Part shown: positions 46,009-56,399 of the stretch, piece after piece | How positions within the stretch are numbered: the first letter of the stretch is position 1 | Layout of the letters: every line of letters starts with the position of its first letter | Source of the DNA: Rhizobiaceae bacterium | GTDB lineage: Bacteria; Pseudomonadota; Alphaproteobacteria; Rhizobiales; Rhizobiaceae | Direction: 5' to 3' | DNA: 64,000 nt | Assembly: GCA_014238155.1 (NCBI GenBank) | Contig: JABABQ010000050.1 | Coordinates: 124,001 to 188,000 of the forward strand | The notes under the pieces: model-generated | Databases searched by the model: none | What the model saw: the letters and a program-made list of their open reading frames with translations, nothing else | What the model was told of the DNA's origin: nothing | Position numbers and translations under genes: made by a program

Positions 46009-47469
46009 TTACAACATATATGCCACTGCATCACGCGCATGTTTCAGCAACTCAGCGGCCCGCTGGTCGCTGGAACTTTCCACATAAACTCGCAGTTCCG
46101 GTGCATTGCCCGACGGGCGGATATGCACAACATCCTCATTCACAAATGTCATGCGCAATCCGTCCGTATCATCTTGCTCAGAAAGAGCAGCACCTTCGTG
46201 ATTCAATCCGGCAGTTCTGGAAGCATCGTTTCTCAGCATTTCAATCAACGCCGTCGAACTTTCCCTCATCGTATCAACAATCCTGTCGCTGGCGGTTACG
46301 CGACTTGGCAATAATTGATGCAGTTGAGACAACGCCATTTTCATCTGCCGTGCCAGAGCGATGACCGACAGGACAGGCAGCACTGAATCGCGGGTTGGCA
46401 ACGGGCTGAGTCTCGCGCCGTTCCAGGGTGACGACAAAATACTTTGGCTCAAAAATCCGCCATTGGCTTCAAAACCAACGATCCGATTGCTCGGTTTATC
46501 AACCTGCTGCATGGCGGTGATCACGTGAGGCGATCCAATTTTGGTGCGCAAAATGGTAGAAAACCATCCGGTTTTCTCCAGTGCACCATTGGAAGACACC
46601 GGCGTTACCACGTGGCTGGCCTGCAGTGACCTTGCTGCAAGAATACCGAGCGTATCGCCTCTGAAATAGGTCCCGGTCTCATCCGCCAGTAACGGGCGGT
46701 CACCATCACCATCGGTTGAAATCAGAGCGTTTAGCCCATGTTGTATTGTCCATGATCGGGCCTGATCGGCATCTGCTGTGGAGACGGCTTCTGTGTCTAT
46801 TGGAACAAAGGTTTCCGACCGCCCCAATTGTACGACCCGGGCGCCGAGACCTTGCAACATGTCGCTGAACAGGTCACGGCCCGCAGCGCTGTGCTGATAA
46901 TGTCCGATCACCATCCCGTCCAACAGGCCATCAAAAGTCGCTTCATATCGCGCCCGCCAGTTGTCTTCAGCACGTGGGTCAACTTCCGGCAATGCGACTT
47001 CAGGCTCCAAACCGGGCGAACCCAACAAACTGGCGGGAAAGGCATCCTGGCAATTCACCACTGGCGCTTCATCCTGCTTTAACATTTCGCCACTGGCGCG
47101 ATAGAATTTAATGCCGTTGCGATCAAAGGGAATGTGACTGCCGGTAATCATTATCGCTGGCGCCCAATCACCAAGCGCGGAATGGGCCAGCGCAGGTGTT
47201 GGAACTACACCGCAGAAAACCGGGCGACAGCCGGCAAATTCAACCGCCGCCAGACAAGCTTTTGCCATTGCCGCGGAAGACGGGCGCAAATCCATACCCA
47301 CCCAAACAGACGCACCCTGCTTAAGCCCCTTACTGGTTTTCAGATGTTGAAGGAATGCGTAAGTGTAAGCAACGCAGGTTGCATCATTGAGATCTTCCAC
47401 CAGTCCGCGGACGCCGGACGTGCCAAACTGCGCGTCAGAATTCGCGATGATGTCAGCGCAGGATGTCAT
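46009..47469 (-). CDS. phosphohexomutase (phosphomannomutase/phosphoglucomutase family)
   Basis: A 486-residue alpha-D-phosphohexomutase. The four family loops are visible: phosphoserine loop ITGSHIPFDRNGIKFY with Ser111, metal loop STDGDGDRPLL (Asp253-Asp257), sugar loop FEANGGF (instead of GExSGH), and the phosphate loop RPSGNAPELRVYVE near 455. It interconverts hexose 1- and 6-phosphates, probably for surface polysaccharide; the altered sugar loop makes mannose versus other sugars uncertain. It lies six bases after the SDR gene on the same strand. Confidence 0.88.
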   Translation of the reverse strand: MTSCADIIANSDAQFGTSGVRGLVEDLNDATCVAYTYAFLQHLKTSKGLKQGASVWVGMDLRPSSAAMAKACLAAVEFAGCRPVFCGVVPTPALAHSALGDWAPAIMITGSHIPFDRNGIKFYRASGEMLKQDEAPVVNCQDAFPASLLGSPGLEPEVALPEVDPRAEDNWRARYEATFDGLLDGMVIGHYQHSAAGRDLFSDMLQGLGARVVQLGRSETFVPIDTEAVSTADADQARSWTIQHGLNALISTDGDGDRPLLADETGTYFRGDTLGILAARSLQASHVVTPVSSNGALEKTGWFSTILRTKIGSPHVITAMQQVDKPSNRIVGFEANGGFLSQSILSSPWNGARLSPLPTRDSVLPVLSVIALARQMKMALSQLHQLLPSRVTASDRIVDTMRESSTALIEMLRNDASRTAGLNHEGAALSEQDDTDGLRMTFVNEDVVHIRPSGNAPELRVYVESSSDQRAAELLKHARDAVAYML

Positions 47470-47475
47470 TGGAAT

Positions 47476-48216
47476 TTAGCCCCGGCCTACAAACGGCATC
47501 GTATTGGACATCACGGTCATGAACAGAATATTGGCGTCCAGCGGCAGGTTTGCCATGTGCAGCACGGCGTCGCCGACATGCTGAACATCCATTGTCGGTT
47601 CGGCTTTCATAGTGCCGTCGGCTTGAGGGACACCACCGCTCATTCGGGCGGTCATATCTGACGCAGCATTGCCAATATCGATTTGACCACAGGCGATATT
47701 GTGCACCCGGCCATCCAGCGAAATGCTGCGGGTCAGACCCGAAATGGCGTGTTTGGATGAAGCGTATGGGGCAGAACCAGGACGGGGAACATGGGCAGAA
47801 ATCGACCCATTATTGATTATGCGGCCACCTTGCGGCGACTGGTCACGCATCATTTGATAGGCGCGATTGGCAATCAAAAAGGCACCGTTGAGGTTTACAT
47901 CAATTACCGTTTTCCAGTCTTTGAATGTCAGGTCGCCGAAATTAATCGTGCCAACATTGTTGCCGGCATTGTTGAAGACGACGTCCAGCCGCCCGTGATT
48001 ATTTGCAATCTTCGTAAACAAGGCATCGACAGATGCTTCGTCGGTTACATCGCTGGCAATTGGATCAACAACTCCCTCGGACTGTGCCACCGTTTCCTGC
48101 AGTGCATCGAGGCGCCGACCTGTGGCGACAACTGTATAACCAGCCTTCGCCAACGTTATGGTGGCGTTGCGTCCAATACCGGAACTGGCACCAGTAACCA
48201 ATGCAATCTTGCTCAT
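47476..48216 (-). CDS. SDR-family oxidoreductase
   Basis: A 246-residue classical short-chain dehydrogenase. The cofactor loop [20 protein letters not shown] (about 6-25), NNAGNN near 88, catalytic Ser in [14 protein letters not shown] and [10 protein letters not shown] with Tyr and Lys about 151-155 are all intact. An acidic or arginine residue after strand 2 (ATGRRLDAL) suggests NADP. It is the first gene of the reverse operon with the mutase, divergent from the four-gene operon starting at 48339. Substrate unknown. Confidence 0.9.
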   Translation of the reverse strand: MSKIALVTGASSGIGRNATITLAKAGYTVVATGRRLDALQETVAQSEGVVDPIASDVTDEASVDALFTKIANNHGRLDVVFNNAGNNVGTINFGDLTFKDWKTVIDVNLNGAFLIANRAYQMMRDQSPQGGRIINNGSISAHVPRPGSAPYASSKHAISGLTRSISLDGRVHNIACGQIDIGNAASDMTARMSGGVPQADGTMKAEPTMDVQHVGDAVLHMANLPLDANILFMTVMSNTMPFVGRG

Positions 48217-48277
48217 TCAATCACTCCTTAATGTGTTGCATCCGTTTACACACATGTGGGCCAAACTGATAGTCAGC

Positions 48278-48314
48278 AACATTAGCAATGTCGCAAATTA
48301 ACATTCGCAATTTC
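48278..48314. promoter_or_regulatory. 22-bp-spaced direct repeat before the unknown operon
   Basis: AACATTAGCAATGTC (48278-48292) and AACATTCGCAATTTC (48300-48314) match at 13 of 15 positions, two helical turns apart, 24 bases before the dipeptidase-like start and in the divergent promoter region with the SDR gene. It is a candidate operator. No regulator gene lies next to it. Confidence 0.4.
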
Positions 48315-48338
48315 TGTCGACGATGCTAACGATTGGAT

Positions 48339-49355
48339 ATGGCTCATTCTTCGCTGATAATTGACAATCTGCAATATGCAAATTGGTCTGAAAAAATATT
48401 CCAACAGATGAAACTGGGTGGCGTTGCAGCCGTCCATGTGACCATCGCCTATCATGAACAATTCCGCGAGACGGTGTTAAATATAGAAGCCTGGAACCGC
48501 TGGTTTGAAACATATCCTGACCTGATTTTTCAGGGCTTTGCCGCAGCTGACGTCCATCGCGCCCAAAATGAAGGGCGCACGGCGATATTTTTCGGGTTTC
48601 AAAACCCCTCACCGATGGAAGATGACATCGGGCTGATTCAGATTTTGCATCGGCTGGGCGGTCGTTTCATGCAATTGTCCTATAACAACCAGTCTTTCCT
48701 GGCCACCGGCTGCTATGAAGATGAAGATCCCGGCATTACCAGATTTGGCAAGCAGGCTATTGCGGAAATGAACCGGGTTGGCATGGTCGTTGATATGAGC
48801 CATTCGGCGGAACGCTCCACGCTCGAAGCGATTGAGTTCTCCAGCCGCCCCATCGCCATCACCCACGCCAATCCCCATGTCTGGCATCCTGCCCTGCGCA
48901 ACAAGTCGCACGCCGTGCTTTCCGCTTTGACAGAGGCCGGAGGTATGTTCGGATTTTCGCTTTACCCGCATCACCTGAAAGATGGAACCGACTGCACGCT
49001 GGACAGCTTTTGTCACGCCATTGCCAACGCCGCGGCCACCTATGGTGCTCAACATCTCGGAATCGGGTCAGATTTGTGTCAGGACCAGCCAGACAGCATC
49101 GTGGAATGGATGCGTAATGGGCGCTGGAGCAAGGTTCTCGATTACGGTGAAGGGTCTGCCGGCAATGCTGGGTTTCCGCCACAGCCGGACTGGTTCGTCG
49201 ATAACCGGGATTTCGGGAATATCAGCGAAGGGTTGGCAAAGGTCGGGTTCGATCAGGCCGAGATCGATGGCATTATGGGGCGCAACTGGCTCAACTTCTA
49301 TGAACAGTCTTTTGGGCCCTCAGCAGACAATCCAGCCAGCGCTGTTGCGGGTTAA
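48339..49355 (+). CDS. renal dipeptidase-like (M19) protein with altered metal site
   Basis: A 338-residue TIM-barrel protein of the membrane-dipeptidase family. His155 (VVDMSHSAERS), His176 (AITHANPH) and Asp245 (LGIGSDLCQ) match family metal or substrate residues, but the N-terminal His-x-Asp is replaced by IIDNLQYANW and the bridging Glu by Gln88 (IFFGFQNPSP). Without these, a normal binuclear zinc centre is not possible; a mononuclear or different reaction is likely. ATG 48339 is my start; a TTG lies two codons before. The 570-residue gene starts three bases after its stop. Confidence 0.85.
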   Translation: MAHSSLIIDNLQYANWSEKIFQQMKLGGVAAVHVTIAYHEQFRETVLNIEAWNRWFETYPDLIFQGFAAADVHRAQNEGRTAIFFGFQNPSPMEDDIGLIQILHRLGGRFMQLSYNNQSFLATGCYEDEDPGITRFGKQAIAEMNRVGMVVDMSHSAERSTLEAIEFSSRPIAITHANPHVWHPALRNKSHAVLSALTEAGGMFGFSLYPHHLKDGTDCTLDSFCHAIANAAATYGAQHLGIGSDLCQDQPDSIVEWMRNGRWSKVLDYGEGSAGNAGFPPQPDWFVDNRDFGNISEGLAKVGFDQAEIDGIMGRNWLNFYEQSFGPSADNPASAVAG

Positions 49356-49358
49356 ACT

Positions 49359-51071
49359 ATGAGCATTGACAGTTCCGCTGAATTGAAACGATTTGACCAA
49401 GTTGAACTGCGGTCGCCATCCACGGTCATGCGACTGGAGCGAATGGGTAGTTTTTTCCCAACCAGGCTGAGCTTTTTACGGTCTCTGCTGCGCCGCCTTG
49501 CAGGTGATGGCATGGGGCTTGAACGAACCGCCTTTCAACTGAATGATGATGGATTTGGCCATGCCGTCTATGATGTCATGCTGGATGGTCAGCACTATGC
49601 CCTGATTGCCTATTCACAGGCTCTGGCACCGGAAAATCGAACCGACAGGGTGATTGCCGAGGCCTGGGACACCTGTTTCATCCTGTTCGACGGGCAACCC
49701 GGAGCCGACGACATTGCCCGCCTGGCAGGTCATGCGACACAACAGGAAACCGGACAGTATGATGAGCGGGTTCTCGTCCTGTCACGCGCCAACAAGAGCG
49801 TGCGCCTGTTTGATCATGTGGTTGAACGCCTTGCCAAAGGACAACAGCCCGATGCCGAGATGATTGGCAAAATCGGCTACCTGATGCGTACCACCGCCGT
49901 TTATGGCAATGGCAAATTTGGTATGGCTGACCGGGCAGAATTCATTCACCGCCCTTCCCTGTCACAACCGTTTCGTCTGGAAATGTTGACAGTCTACCTG
50001 ATCCGGGAATTTACCCTCGATCTGGTCAATCATGTTGCTGCTGCCCAAACTCGTCAAAATGGCATAAGCGAGAGTACCGAACTGGCCGACAACTTCCGCC
50101 GCCAGTTGGGAATTGGCAATTCCACCGGCCTGGGCATGGCACCCTTTCTTGTCGGGCACCCGGTACTGATCAACAACTGGATGCTGGTGCGGGAAACCGC
50201 GTTGGCCCGCGTGCGAGCTGTCCAGACTGCGACGCCATCGGTCAGGCAAGAGTTTCTCGATCTGCTGCAACAAACCAAAGCGCATTTGCAGCAATGGCAG
50301 GTTGATGACCAGTTCGAGCAAAATCGCATCGAAAAATTACGTAATGATTTCAATGAGATAATTCCGCAATGTGAATCACTTTCGCAAGAAGTTAAACCAT
50401 GGGATAAACTGCTACGCGCCTGCGAAGATGGCTCTTCCAGCCTCCAGGAACTGATGGTCTCGCTGATACTTGAGCCCAACGGCGAAATCATCGACGGCCT
50501 GTGCGAATGCATGGAAGATGCGTTCGGACCAAAACTTGATCCGATGATGGATGTCGATTCTGTTCAGCAAATTCTCAATCAACATTACGACTGGGCGATG
50601 CAGATCGATCTGGCCAGCAGTCACCAGTCAGCGTTGGTTTGGTATGTATCGGAAGAGAAGGCCGAACCACGTCTGGGTGCCCGCGGCAAGGACAATAAAG
50701 AGTATCGTGAAATGCCGCATGCAATTCCCAGCAAAGTTCAGGCTTTCACCGCCGACCTGCAAAAATTCAATCCCAAAACATTGCTCGGTGAAGTGCTGAT
50801 GGCGCATCCGGAGCACCGCGACATCGCCCGGCGCGTGCAGACAGTCTCACGTCATCCATATGCAGAAATTCGCGATAATCTTGTTGCCGACAATGTACGT
50901 CCGATTGATCTATTGCGCTGCAAACTATCGTTTTTTGGTGCCTCCAAATTTGACCCCCGTTCAGACCGCTGGACCCGCATCACGCTTTATCAGGGTGCAC
51001 CAACGGCGCGTGATCTGACGGTGCAGAATTGCGGCGATGTCTTCCTGCCAGCATTTGGATCCGACAAATGA
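49359..51071 (+). CDS. 570-residue protein of unknown function
   Basis: I recognise no domain. It is soluble, helix-rich and charged, with no signal peptide or membrane segment. Notable parts are TVMRLERMGSFFPTRLSFLR (about 21-40), GFGHAVYDVMLDGQHYALIA, FGMADRAEFIHRP near 188, LEMLTVYLIREFTLDLVNH near 206, NNWMLVRETALARVRAV and a C-terminal RCKLSFFGASKFDPRSDRWT. Length and even composition suggest an enzyme or large binding protein rather than a structural one. Its stop overlaps the DUF3726 start by four bases, so the proteins are made together. Confidence 0.9.
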   Translation: MSIDSSAELKRFDQVELRSPSTVMRLERMGSFFPTRLSFLRSLLRRLAGDGMGLERTAFQLNDDGFGHAVYDVMLDGQHYALIAYSQALAPENRTDRVIAEAWDTCFILFDGQPGADDIARLAGHATQQETGQYDERVLVLSRANKSVRLFDHVVERLAKGQQPDAEMIGKIGYLMRTTAVYGNGKFGMADRAEFIHRPSLSQPFRLEMLTVYLIREFTLDLVNHVAAAQTRQNGISESTELADNFRRQLGIGNSTGLGMAPFLVGHPVLINNWMLVRETALARVRAVQTATPSVRQEFLDLLQQTKAHLQQWQVDDQFEQNRIEKLRNDFNEIIPQCESLSQEVKPWDKLLRACEDGSSSLQELMVSLILEPNGEIIDGLCECMEDAFGPKLDPMMDVDSVQQILNQHYDWAMQIDLASSHQSALVWYVSEEKAEPRLGARGKDNKEYREMPHAIPSKVQAFTADLQKFNPKTLLGEVLMAHPEHRDIARRVQTVSRHPYAEIRDNLVADNVRPIDLLRCKLSFFGASKFDPRSDRWTRITLYQGAPTARDLTVQNCGDVFLPAFGSDK

Positions 51072-51703
51072 AGTCGGCCATCCATATCTCTGCCAACCAG
51101 TGGCGAACTTCCATATTAAAAGCCTGTGTCGGTGTCGAGGTCGCCCGGGGTGTAGCAGAAGACATTGCCGATGCCAGCCTTGCCATACTGGCTCTTGGGC
51201 AAAATCCTCTCAAACTCCTGCTTGACCGATTGAACGCATTTCAGCCTTCCGCCAACCACGCAGACACCATCCCGAATTGGCCTGTTGTCGGTGAAACCGC
51301 CCAATTGGGCAGCCTTAGTGTGCTGAGGTTTGGACCATCGGTCATCGATATGGTGCAGGCGAAAATTATCTGCAGTTGCCACATTGACAATATGACTTTG
51401 CTGCTCGGTCTGGCGCAGGCGCGCTTGCACAGCCATGGCATCCAGTTTGAATGCAGCCGCGACGGAACCACTTGGCAGACAATCGAAGTCGCATTCTCTG
51501 GCAAAAATGTGCCAGCCGGCGCAGCAACCTGCTGGTTACGCGCCTCCAATTCCCAAACACCCCACCCGTTCAACATGACTAGGTTGCCTCAACCAACCCG
51601 TGAAGACTGGGCAACACTCCAGGGTTTCGCCAACCAGATTCTGGTGCCGGCAGACGACAGCAACCGCGCCGATGCAGGCGCCGGACTCACCGACAACGAT
51701 TGA
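51068..51703 (+). CDS. DUF3726 protein
   Basis: A 211-residue protein of the DUF3726 family, function unknown. The N-terminus AIHISANQWRTSILKACVGV and the run VEVARGVAEDIADASLAILA are typical; the middle and end (WQTIEVAFSGKNVPAGAATC) are beta-rich. The start ATG 51068 overlaps the previous stop (ATGA). DUF3726 genes are, from memory, often next to Ldh-type oxidoreductase genes, as here, which argues for a shared pathway or complex. Confidence 0.78.
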   Translation: MKSAIHISANQWRTSILKACVGVEVARGVAEDIADASLAILALGQNPLKLLLDRLNAFQPSANHADTIPNWPVVGETAQLGSLSVLRFGPSVIDMVQAKIICSCHIDNMTLLLGLAQARLHSHGIQFECSRDGTTWQTIEVAFSGKNVPAGAATCWLRASNSQTPHPFNMTRLPQPTREDWATLQGFANQILVPADDSNRADAGAGLTDND

Positions 51704-51746
51704 ACCGCATTTTGAAGAAAATCGATCAACAATATCAGGAATAATC

Positions 51747-52781
<1,035 letters not shown>

Positions 52782-52795
52782 TCAGGGTCAGGGCT

Positions 52796-53623
52796 CTAGC
52801 TCTGCTGGGCGTCAATGCTGGCCACGGTAACTTCGGGCGCGTCGATCTCGTGTTCCTTCTGGGCCATCAACTTGCGCTGGTATCGGCCCTGAACAAAATC
52901 GACCAACAGCAATACAACCAACACGAAGTAGAAAGTGCTTTTGGCCATCGGTTCCACCGCATATCCGAACATTTTGATATGCGCCAGATGACCACCTTCT
53001 GACACCAGCATAATGCCGACAATGAACAATACAAACAGCCCCAACACCTCATACATGCGGTTGGCCGACAGGAATGCCGACACCCGGTCGGCAAGAAACA
53101 ACATCATCAAACCAGAAATCACAATGGCAGTTGCCATGACCACAAACACTTCGGTCAACGCCAGGGCAGACAGGATGGAATCAAACGAAAAGACCAGATT
53201 CATCAGGACAATCCAGAAGACCGCACTGGCGACAGATTTCTGACCCCGTTGATGATTCACGTCCGGGTCGTGCACCGCCAGCATGTGCATGATTTCCTTC
53301 ATCGCCGTGTAGATGATGAATGCTCCACCAAACAAAACGATTATAGCATGACCGTTGATGACACCTTCAAACACGCCTTTGATTGACAGGGAAAACAGCG
53401 GATCCTGAAAATAAGCGATCGCCTGAACCACGACAAACAGCAAAATAATACGCAATGCGATCGCCAAAAGAATACCAATGCGCCGCACTTTCGCCTGTTG
53501 CGAGGCCTCAACGCGCTTCGATTCAATTGAGATATACAAAAGGTTGTCAAAACCCAGCACCGCTTGCAACAACACCAGCATGATGAGAGTGAACAGGTTT
53601 TCGATGGTCAAAATATCGAACAT
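52796..53623 (-). CDS. TerC-family integral membrane protein
   Basis: A 275-residue membrane protein with about seven helices of the TerC/Alx type, associated with manganese or other metal export and tellurite resistance. The metal-binding acidic motifs are present: VLGFDNLLYISIESKR (about 20-35) and LVFSFDSILSALALTEVF (about 149-166). The C-terminal tail is cytoplasmic and charged. The start is ATG 53623, normal for the family; an upstream ATG at 53734 adds a non-hydrophobic leader. It is convergent with the Ldh gene, 14 bases apart. Confidence 0.9.
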   Translation of the reverse strand: MFDILTIENLFTLIMLVLLQAVLGFDNLLYISIESKRVEASQQAKVRRIGILLAIALRIILLFVVVQAIAYFQDPLFSLSIKGVFEGVINGHAIIVLFGGAFIIYTAMKEIMHMLAVHDPDVNHQRGQKSVASAVFWIVLMNLVFSFDSILSALALTEVFVVMATAIVISGLMMLFLADRVSAFLSANRMYEVLGLFVLFIVGIMLVSEGGHLAHIKMFGYAVEPMAKSTFYFVLVVLLLVDFVQGRYQRKLMAQKEHEIDAPEVTVASIDAQQS

Positions 53624-53740
53624 GAGGTGGTTCCCGAAATTGATGCAGCGTTTGTAAAAGTTTTCAGTCGTGGAAGTGTCTGTGCAGGTGTTAACTCCAC
53701 ATCTGGCGTTTAACGTAAATACCTCAACCAGCAAATGGTC

Positions 53741-54625
53741 TCAGTTCAGAGACAACATCCAGTTCAGCTCACGGCGCCAATCAACCATCCGGATTGGGGT
53801 TCCATGCGCACCGGAGTCAAACATTACAAATCGAATTGGATATTTTGAATTTTTAGCGCGAATTTTCTTATAAAAGCCGAACTGCACTGATGGTTTGAAA
53901 ACCGGATCCTTGCTGCCATGGCCAATATATATGGGAATATTGCGTGTCGACTTCTTGACCACTGACGACTTCAAAAAGTCATCGTGCCAATGCGATCCAA
54001 GTAGAAACAATCCGTCAATTTGAGATGCATACCGAGTTTGTTTGGCCAGACGCCAGCAAACGCCACCGCCCATTGAGCCACACGCGACAATCAGCTTCAC
54101 CGCGGGGGATTTTTTCCTCACTTTTTGGATAAGTGCTGCGACGTCAATTGTTCCCCGTTCGGTGAAATCGGTAAAATCGGGCGTGTATAAAACGCCGCTA
54201 TTGTGAGTCATCAAATTTTGCAAACGGTTGAAATTGCCGCCAAAGGTCCAATCGTTAACCCCCTGTCGTCGATTGCCACCCTTGCCGTGCACATAGATGA
54301 CAGAAACCGTCGTTTTGCCATTGGCTTTGCCCACCGAAAAATATTTGAACTTGCCATTTGCGGAAACGTAGCTGGAAACACTGCGTGACCAGCGCACCCC
54401 CTGATCAACATATTTGTGATGCGCCTTCCAGCGCAGCACCTGATCACGGTTCACCAGGTCCCGGTCACGGTTATATTCAACCGTAACGTAAGACCCGTCA
54501 GACGATTGATCGAGAATTTTGGGATAGGCAAACAATTCGTCCTTGAACGGGCCAAGGTGAGCCTCTCGGGCATTGGCCTGTACGATGACAAGCAACAGAC
54601 TGAAAACTACTAAGAAACGTCCCAT
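53741..54625 (-). CDS. exported alpha/beta hydrolase-like protein
   Basis: A 294-residue exported protein; the signal peptide is about MGRFLVVFSLLLVIVQANA. Strand-loop VSVIYVHGKGGNRRQG (about 107-122) matches the oxyanion region of alpha/beta hydrolases, and VACGSMGGGVCWRLAKQ is the nucleophile elbow, though a Cys stands where Gly-x-Ser-x-Gly has its first Gly. A late Asp in GHGSKDPVF and His in DSGAHGTPI complete a triad. Substrate unknown. ATG 54625 lies four bases after the DMT transporter stop at 54630, so the two are co-transcribed. Confidence 0.78.
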   Translation of the reverse strand: MGRFLVVFSLLLVIVQANAREAHLGPFKDELFAYPKILDQSSDGSYVTVEYNRDRDLVNRDQVLRWKAHHKYVDQGVRWSRSVSSYVSANGKFKYFSVGKANGKTTVSVIYVHGKGGNRRQGVNDWTFGGNFNRLQNLMTHNSGVLYTPDFTDFTERGTIDVAALIQKVRKKSPAVKLIVACGSMGGGVCWRLAKQTRYASQIDGLFLLGSHWHDDFLKSSVVKKSTRNIPIYIGHGSKDPVFKPSVQFGFYKKIRAKNSKYPIRFVMFDSGAHGTPIRMVDWRRELNWMLSLN

Positions 54626-54629
54626 AAAC

Positions 54630-55556
54630 CTATTGCAGCTTGACTGCCGAAGCTGGTGGCGTAATCGCCCCTTTGGCCAGTCGGCTTTCCCGGTGAGAAA
54701 TGAAAGTTGCCGCCGCCACAATAACCGTACCTCCAAGAATTACAAAGGGGTCAACCATCTCTCCGAACATGAAAATCCCCAACAAACTGGCCCAGACCAG
54801 CTGCAGGAACGTGATCGGCTGGGTAACTGAGATTGGCGCGGCCGCCAGCGCTTTGGTCATCGCATAGTGGCCAAATGTAGCGCAACATGCAGTTATGAAG
54901 AGCCAGAACAGTTCATTGAGCGTTGGGGTTTGCCAGTCCAGCAACGCCAGCGGGAACAGGAACAGGGTACAAAAGAAAGTCAACAGAGCAACAATAGTCC
55001 GGGGGTCACTTTTGCCGGTCATGCTTTTTGTCATCAAATAGGACGTGGCAAACAACGGTGCAGTTGCAAGTTGTGCCATTTGTCCTACGGAAATTTCATT
55101 AAAACCCGGCCGCAGGATGATCAGTGCCCCCAGCAGACCGGCCAGAACACCGAAAATACGCCGGGCCCGTAATCTTTCGCCCAGAAAGATTGCTGCTCCG
55201 ATTGTGATGAATATCGGTGTCACATATCCAATCGCCGTGACCTCAGCGATCGGAATGCGCGCCATGGCGAAGAACCACAGGGCCACACCAAATGAGTGGG
55301 CAAATCCACGGATGGCGCCATTGCGGATAATATCTTTGGAAGGCATGTTTTTCGCCATCCGCAGAAATATTGGCAACAACAGCAAAAACCCCATCGCATA
55401 GCGGATAAAAGCGGCTTCAGCGGCCGGCAGGCCCGACCCCAGATAGCGTACGATTCCGGTCACCGACACAAACATCAGCGTCGATACAATCATCCACAGG
55501 ATGCCTTGCAGGGGTAGATTTACAATTTTTGGTGATTCGGTGGAAGCAGAACTCAT
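54630..55556 (-). CDS. DMT-superfamily (EamA) transporter
   Basis: A 308-residue inner-membrane transporter with ten helices. LQGILWMIVSTLMFVSVTGI and LPAAEAAFIRYAMGFLLLLP open the first EamA repeat; the second starts near 155 and has ALAAAPISVTQPITFLQLVW. This branch resembles S-adenosylmethionine or riboflavin-type importers and other metabolite carriers, so the direction is unclear. It precedes the exported hydrolase by four bases and follows the small exported protein gene by 24 bases. Confidence 0.88.
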   Translation of the reverse strand: MSSASTESPKIVNLPLQGILWMIVSTLMFVSVTGIVRYLGSGLPAAEAAFIRYAMGFLLLLPIFLRMAKNMPSKDIIRNGAIRGFAHSFGVALWFFAMARIPIAEVTAIGYVTPIFITIGAAIFLGERLRARRIFGVLAGLLGALIILRPGFNEISVGQMAQLATAPLFATSYLMTKSMTGKSDPRTIVALLTFFCTLFLFPLALLDWQTPTLNELFWLFITACCATFGHYAMTKALAAAPISVTQPITFLQLVWASLLGIFMFGEMVDPFVILGGTVIVAAATFISHRESRLAKGAITPPASAVKLQ

Positions 55557-55580
55557 GCGCGCTTTGTGGACGCAATAATC

Positions 55581-55889
55581 CTATTGGTAAAGTGCCGCAA
55601 TTTGTTCAGATCGCGGCGACATGTTCGGTGGCAATGAGGAAGACAGACAGCCGCGGTTCTGGTCCCGCCAGAAGGGATTGTTCAGAGCCATAACGCATTT
55701 GGCTTCATAGGAACGGTCATCAACCGTTAGACAGATAATATCGCCGAGCTCATGACGTTTGCCATAACGATCAGTGCAATAACATTCTACCGTCTTGGCC
55801 TGGCTGATCTGGAATTCATCCGCGACACTCAACTGCGGCGCGCTTACCATGCCAACACTCAAAGCTGCGATGAGAACTGCCTTTTTCAT
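55581..55889 (-). CDS. small exported cysteine-containing protein, unknown
   Basis: A 102-residue protein with a clear signal peptide (MKKAVLIAALSVGMVSAPQLSVA, cut near 23). The mature part has four cysteines, CYCTDRYGKRHELGDIICL and YEAKCVMALNNPFWRD, so disulfides in the periplasm are likely. Similar small proteins are common in Rhizobiales; I know no function. It starts at ATG 55889 and is followed 24 bases later by the DMT transporter on the same strand. Confidence 0.75.
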   Translation of the reverse strand: MKKAVLIAALSVGMVSAPQLSVADEFQISQAKTVECYCTDRYGKRHELGDIICLTVDDRSYEAKCVMALNNPFWRDQNRGCLSSSLPPNMSPRSEQIAALYQ

Positions 55890-55970
55890 GTCGGAACCAT
55901 ACCACAAAATTCATTTTTGGCCAATCCAGCCGGCATTTGTGCAGTAGCATCTGCCTTACAACAGACCACG

Positions 55971-56399
55971 TCAGTCGGCCACGTGCTGGCCTTTGACGGT
56001 GCGACTGGTGCCTCGAAACTCAGCAATAACATCACCATTCTGGTTGGTCACCGTCACGTCATAAATGCCGGAACGTCCGCTTCGATTGCGTTCAGTTGCC
56101 GTCGCTTTCAACCGGTCATCCAGAAATGTCGGTGCAATGAATGTGACACTGCAATGCTGAGCGACGGCGAATTGATTGTAGGTATTGCAGGCAAATGCAA
56201 AAGCTGAATCTGCCAGCGTGAAGACAAACCCGCCATGGGTGATCTTCTGTCCGTTGAGCATGTCTTCACGGACCCGCATGGACAAAACCGCGTAGCCCTC
56301 GCGGATTTCGTCGATCACCATACCAAGTCCCTGCGATGCCTGATCATTTGCCCACATCGCGTCCGCGCAGGCCTTCGCCAGTTGATTGGGATCGTTCAT
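55971..56399 (-). CDS. PaaI-type hotdog thioesterase
   Basis: A 142-residue single-hotdog acyl-CoA thioesterase. The family motif NGQKITHGGFVFTLADSAFA (about 48-67) includes the active-site HGG and the Asp of the second monomer, and AFACNTYNQFAVAQHCSVTF follows. PaaI enzymes remove CoA from ring-hydroxylated phenylacetyl-CoA or related compounds. It is divergent from the CoA-transferase gene at 56490, across 90 bases, so the two may share a promoter region and a pathway. No other phenylacetate gene is in the window. Confidence 0.88.
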   Translation of the reverse strand: MNDPNQLAKACADAMWANDQASQGLGMVIDEIREGYAVLSMRVREDMLNGQKITHGGFVFTLADSAFAFACNTYNQFAVAQHCSVTFIAPTFLDDRLKATATERNRSGRSGIYDVTVTNQNGDVIAEFRGTSRTVKGQHVAD

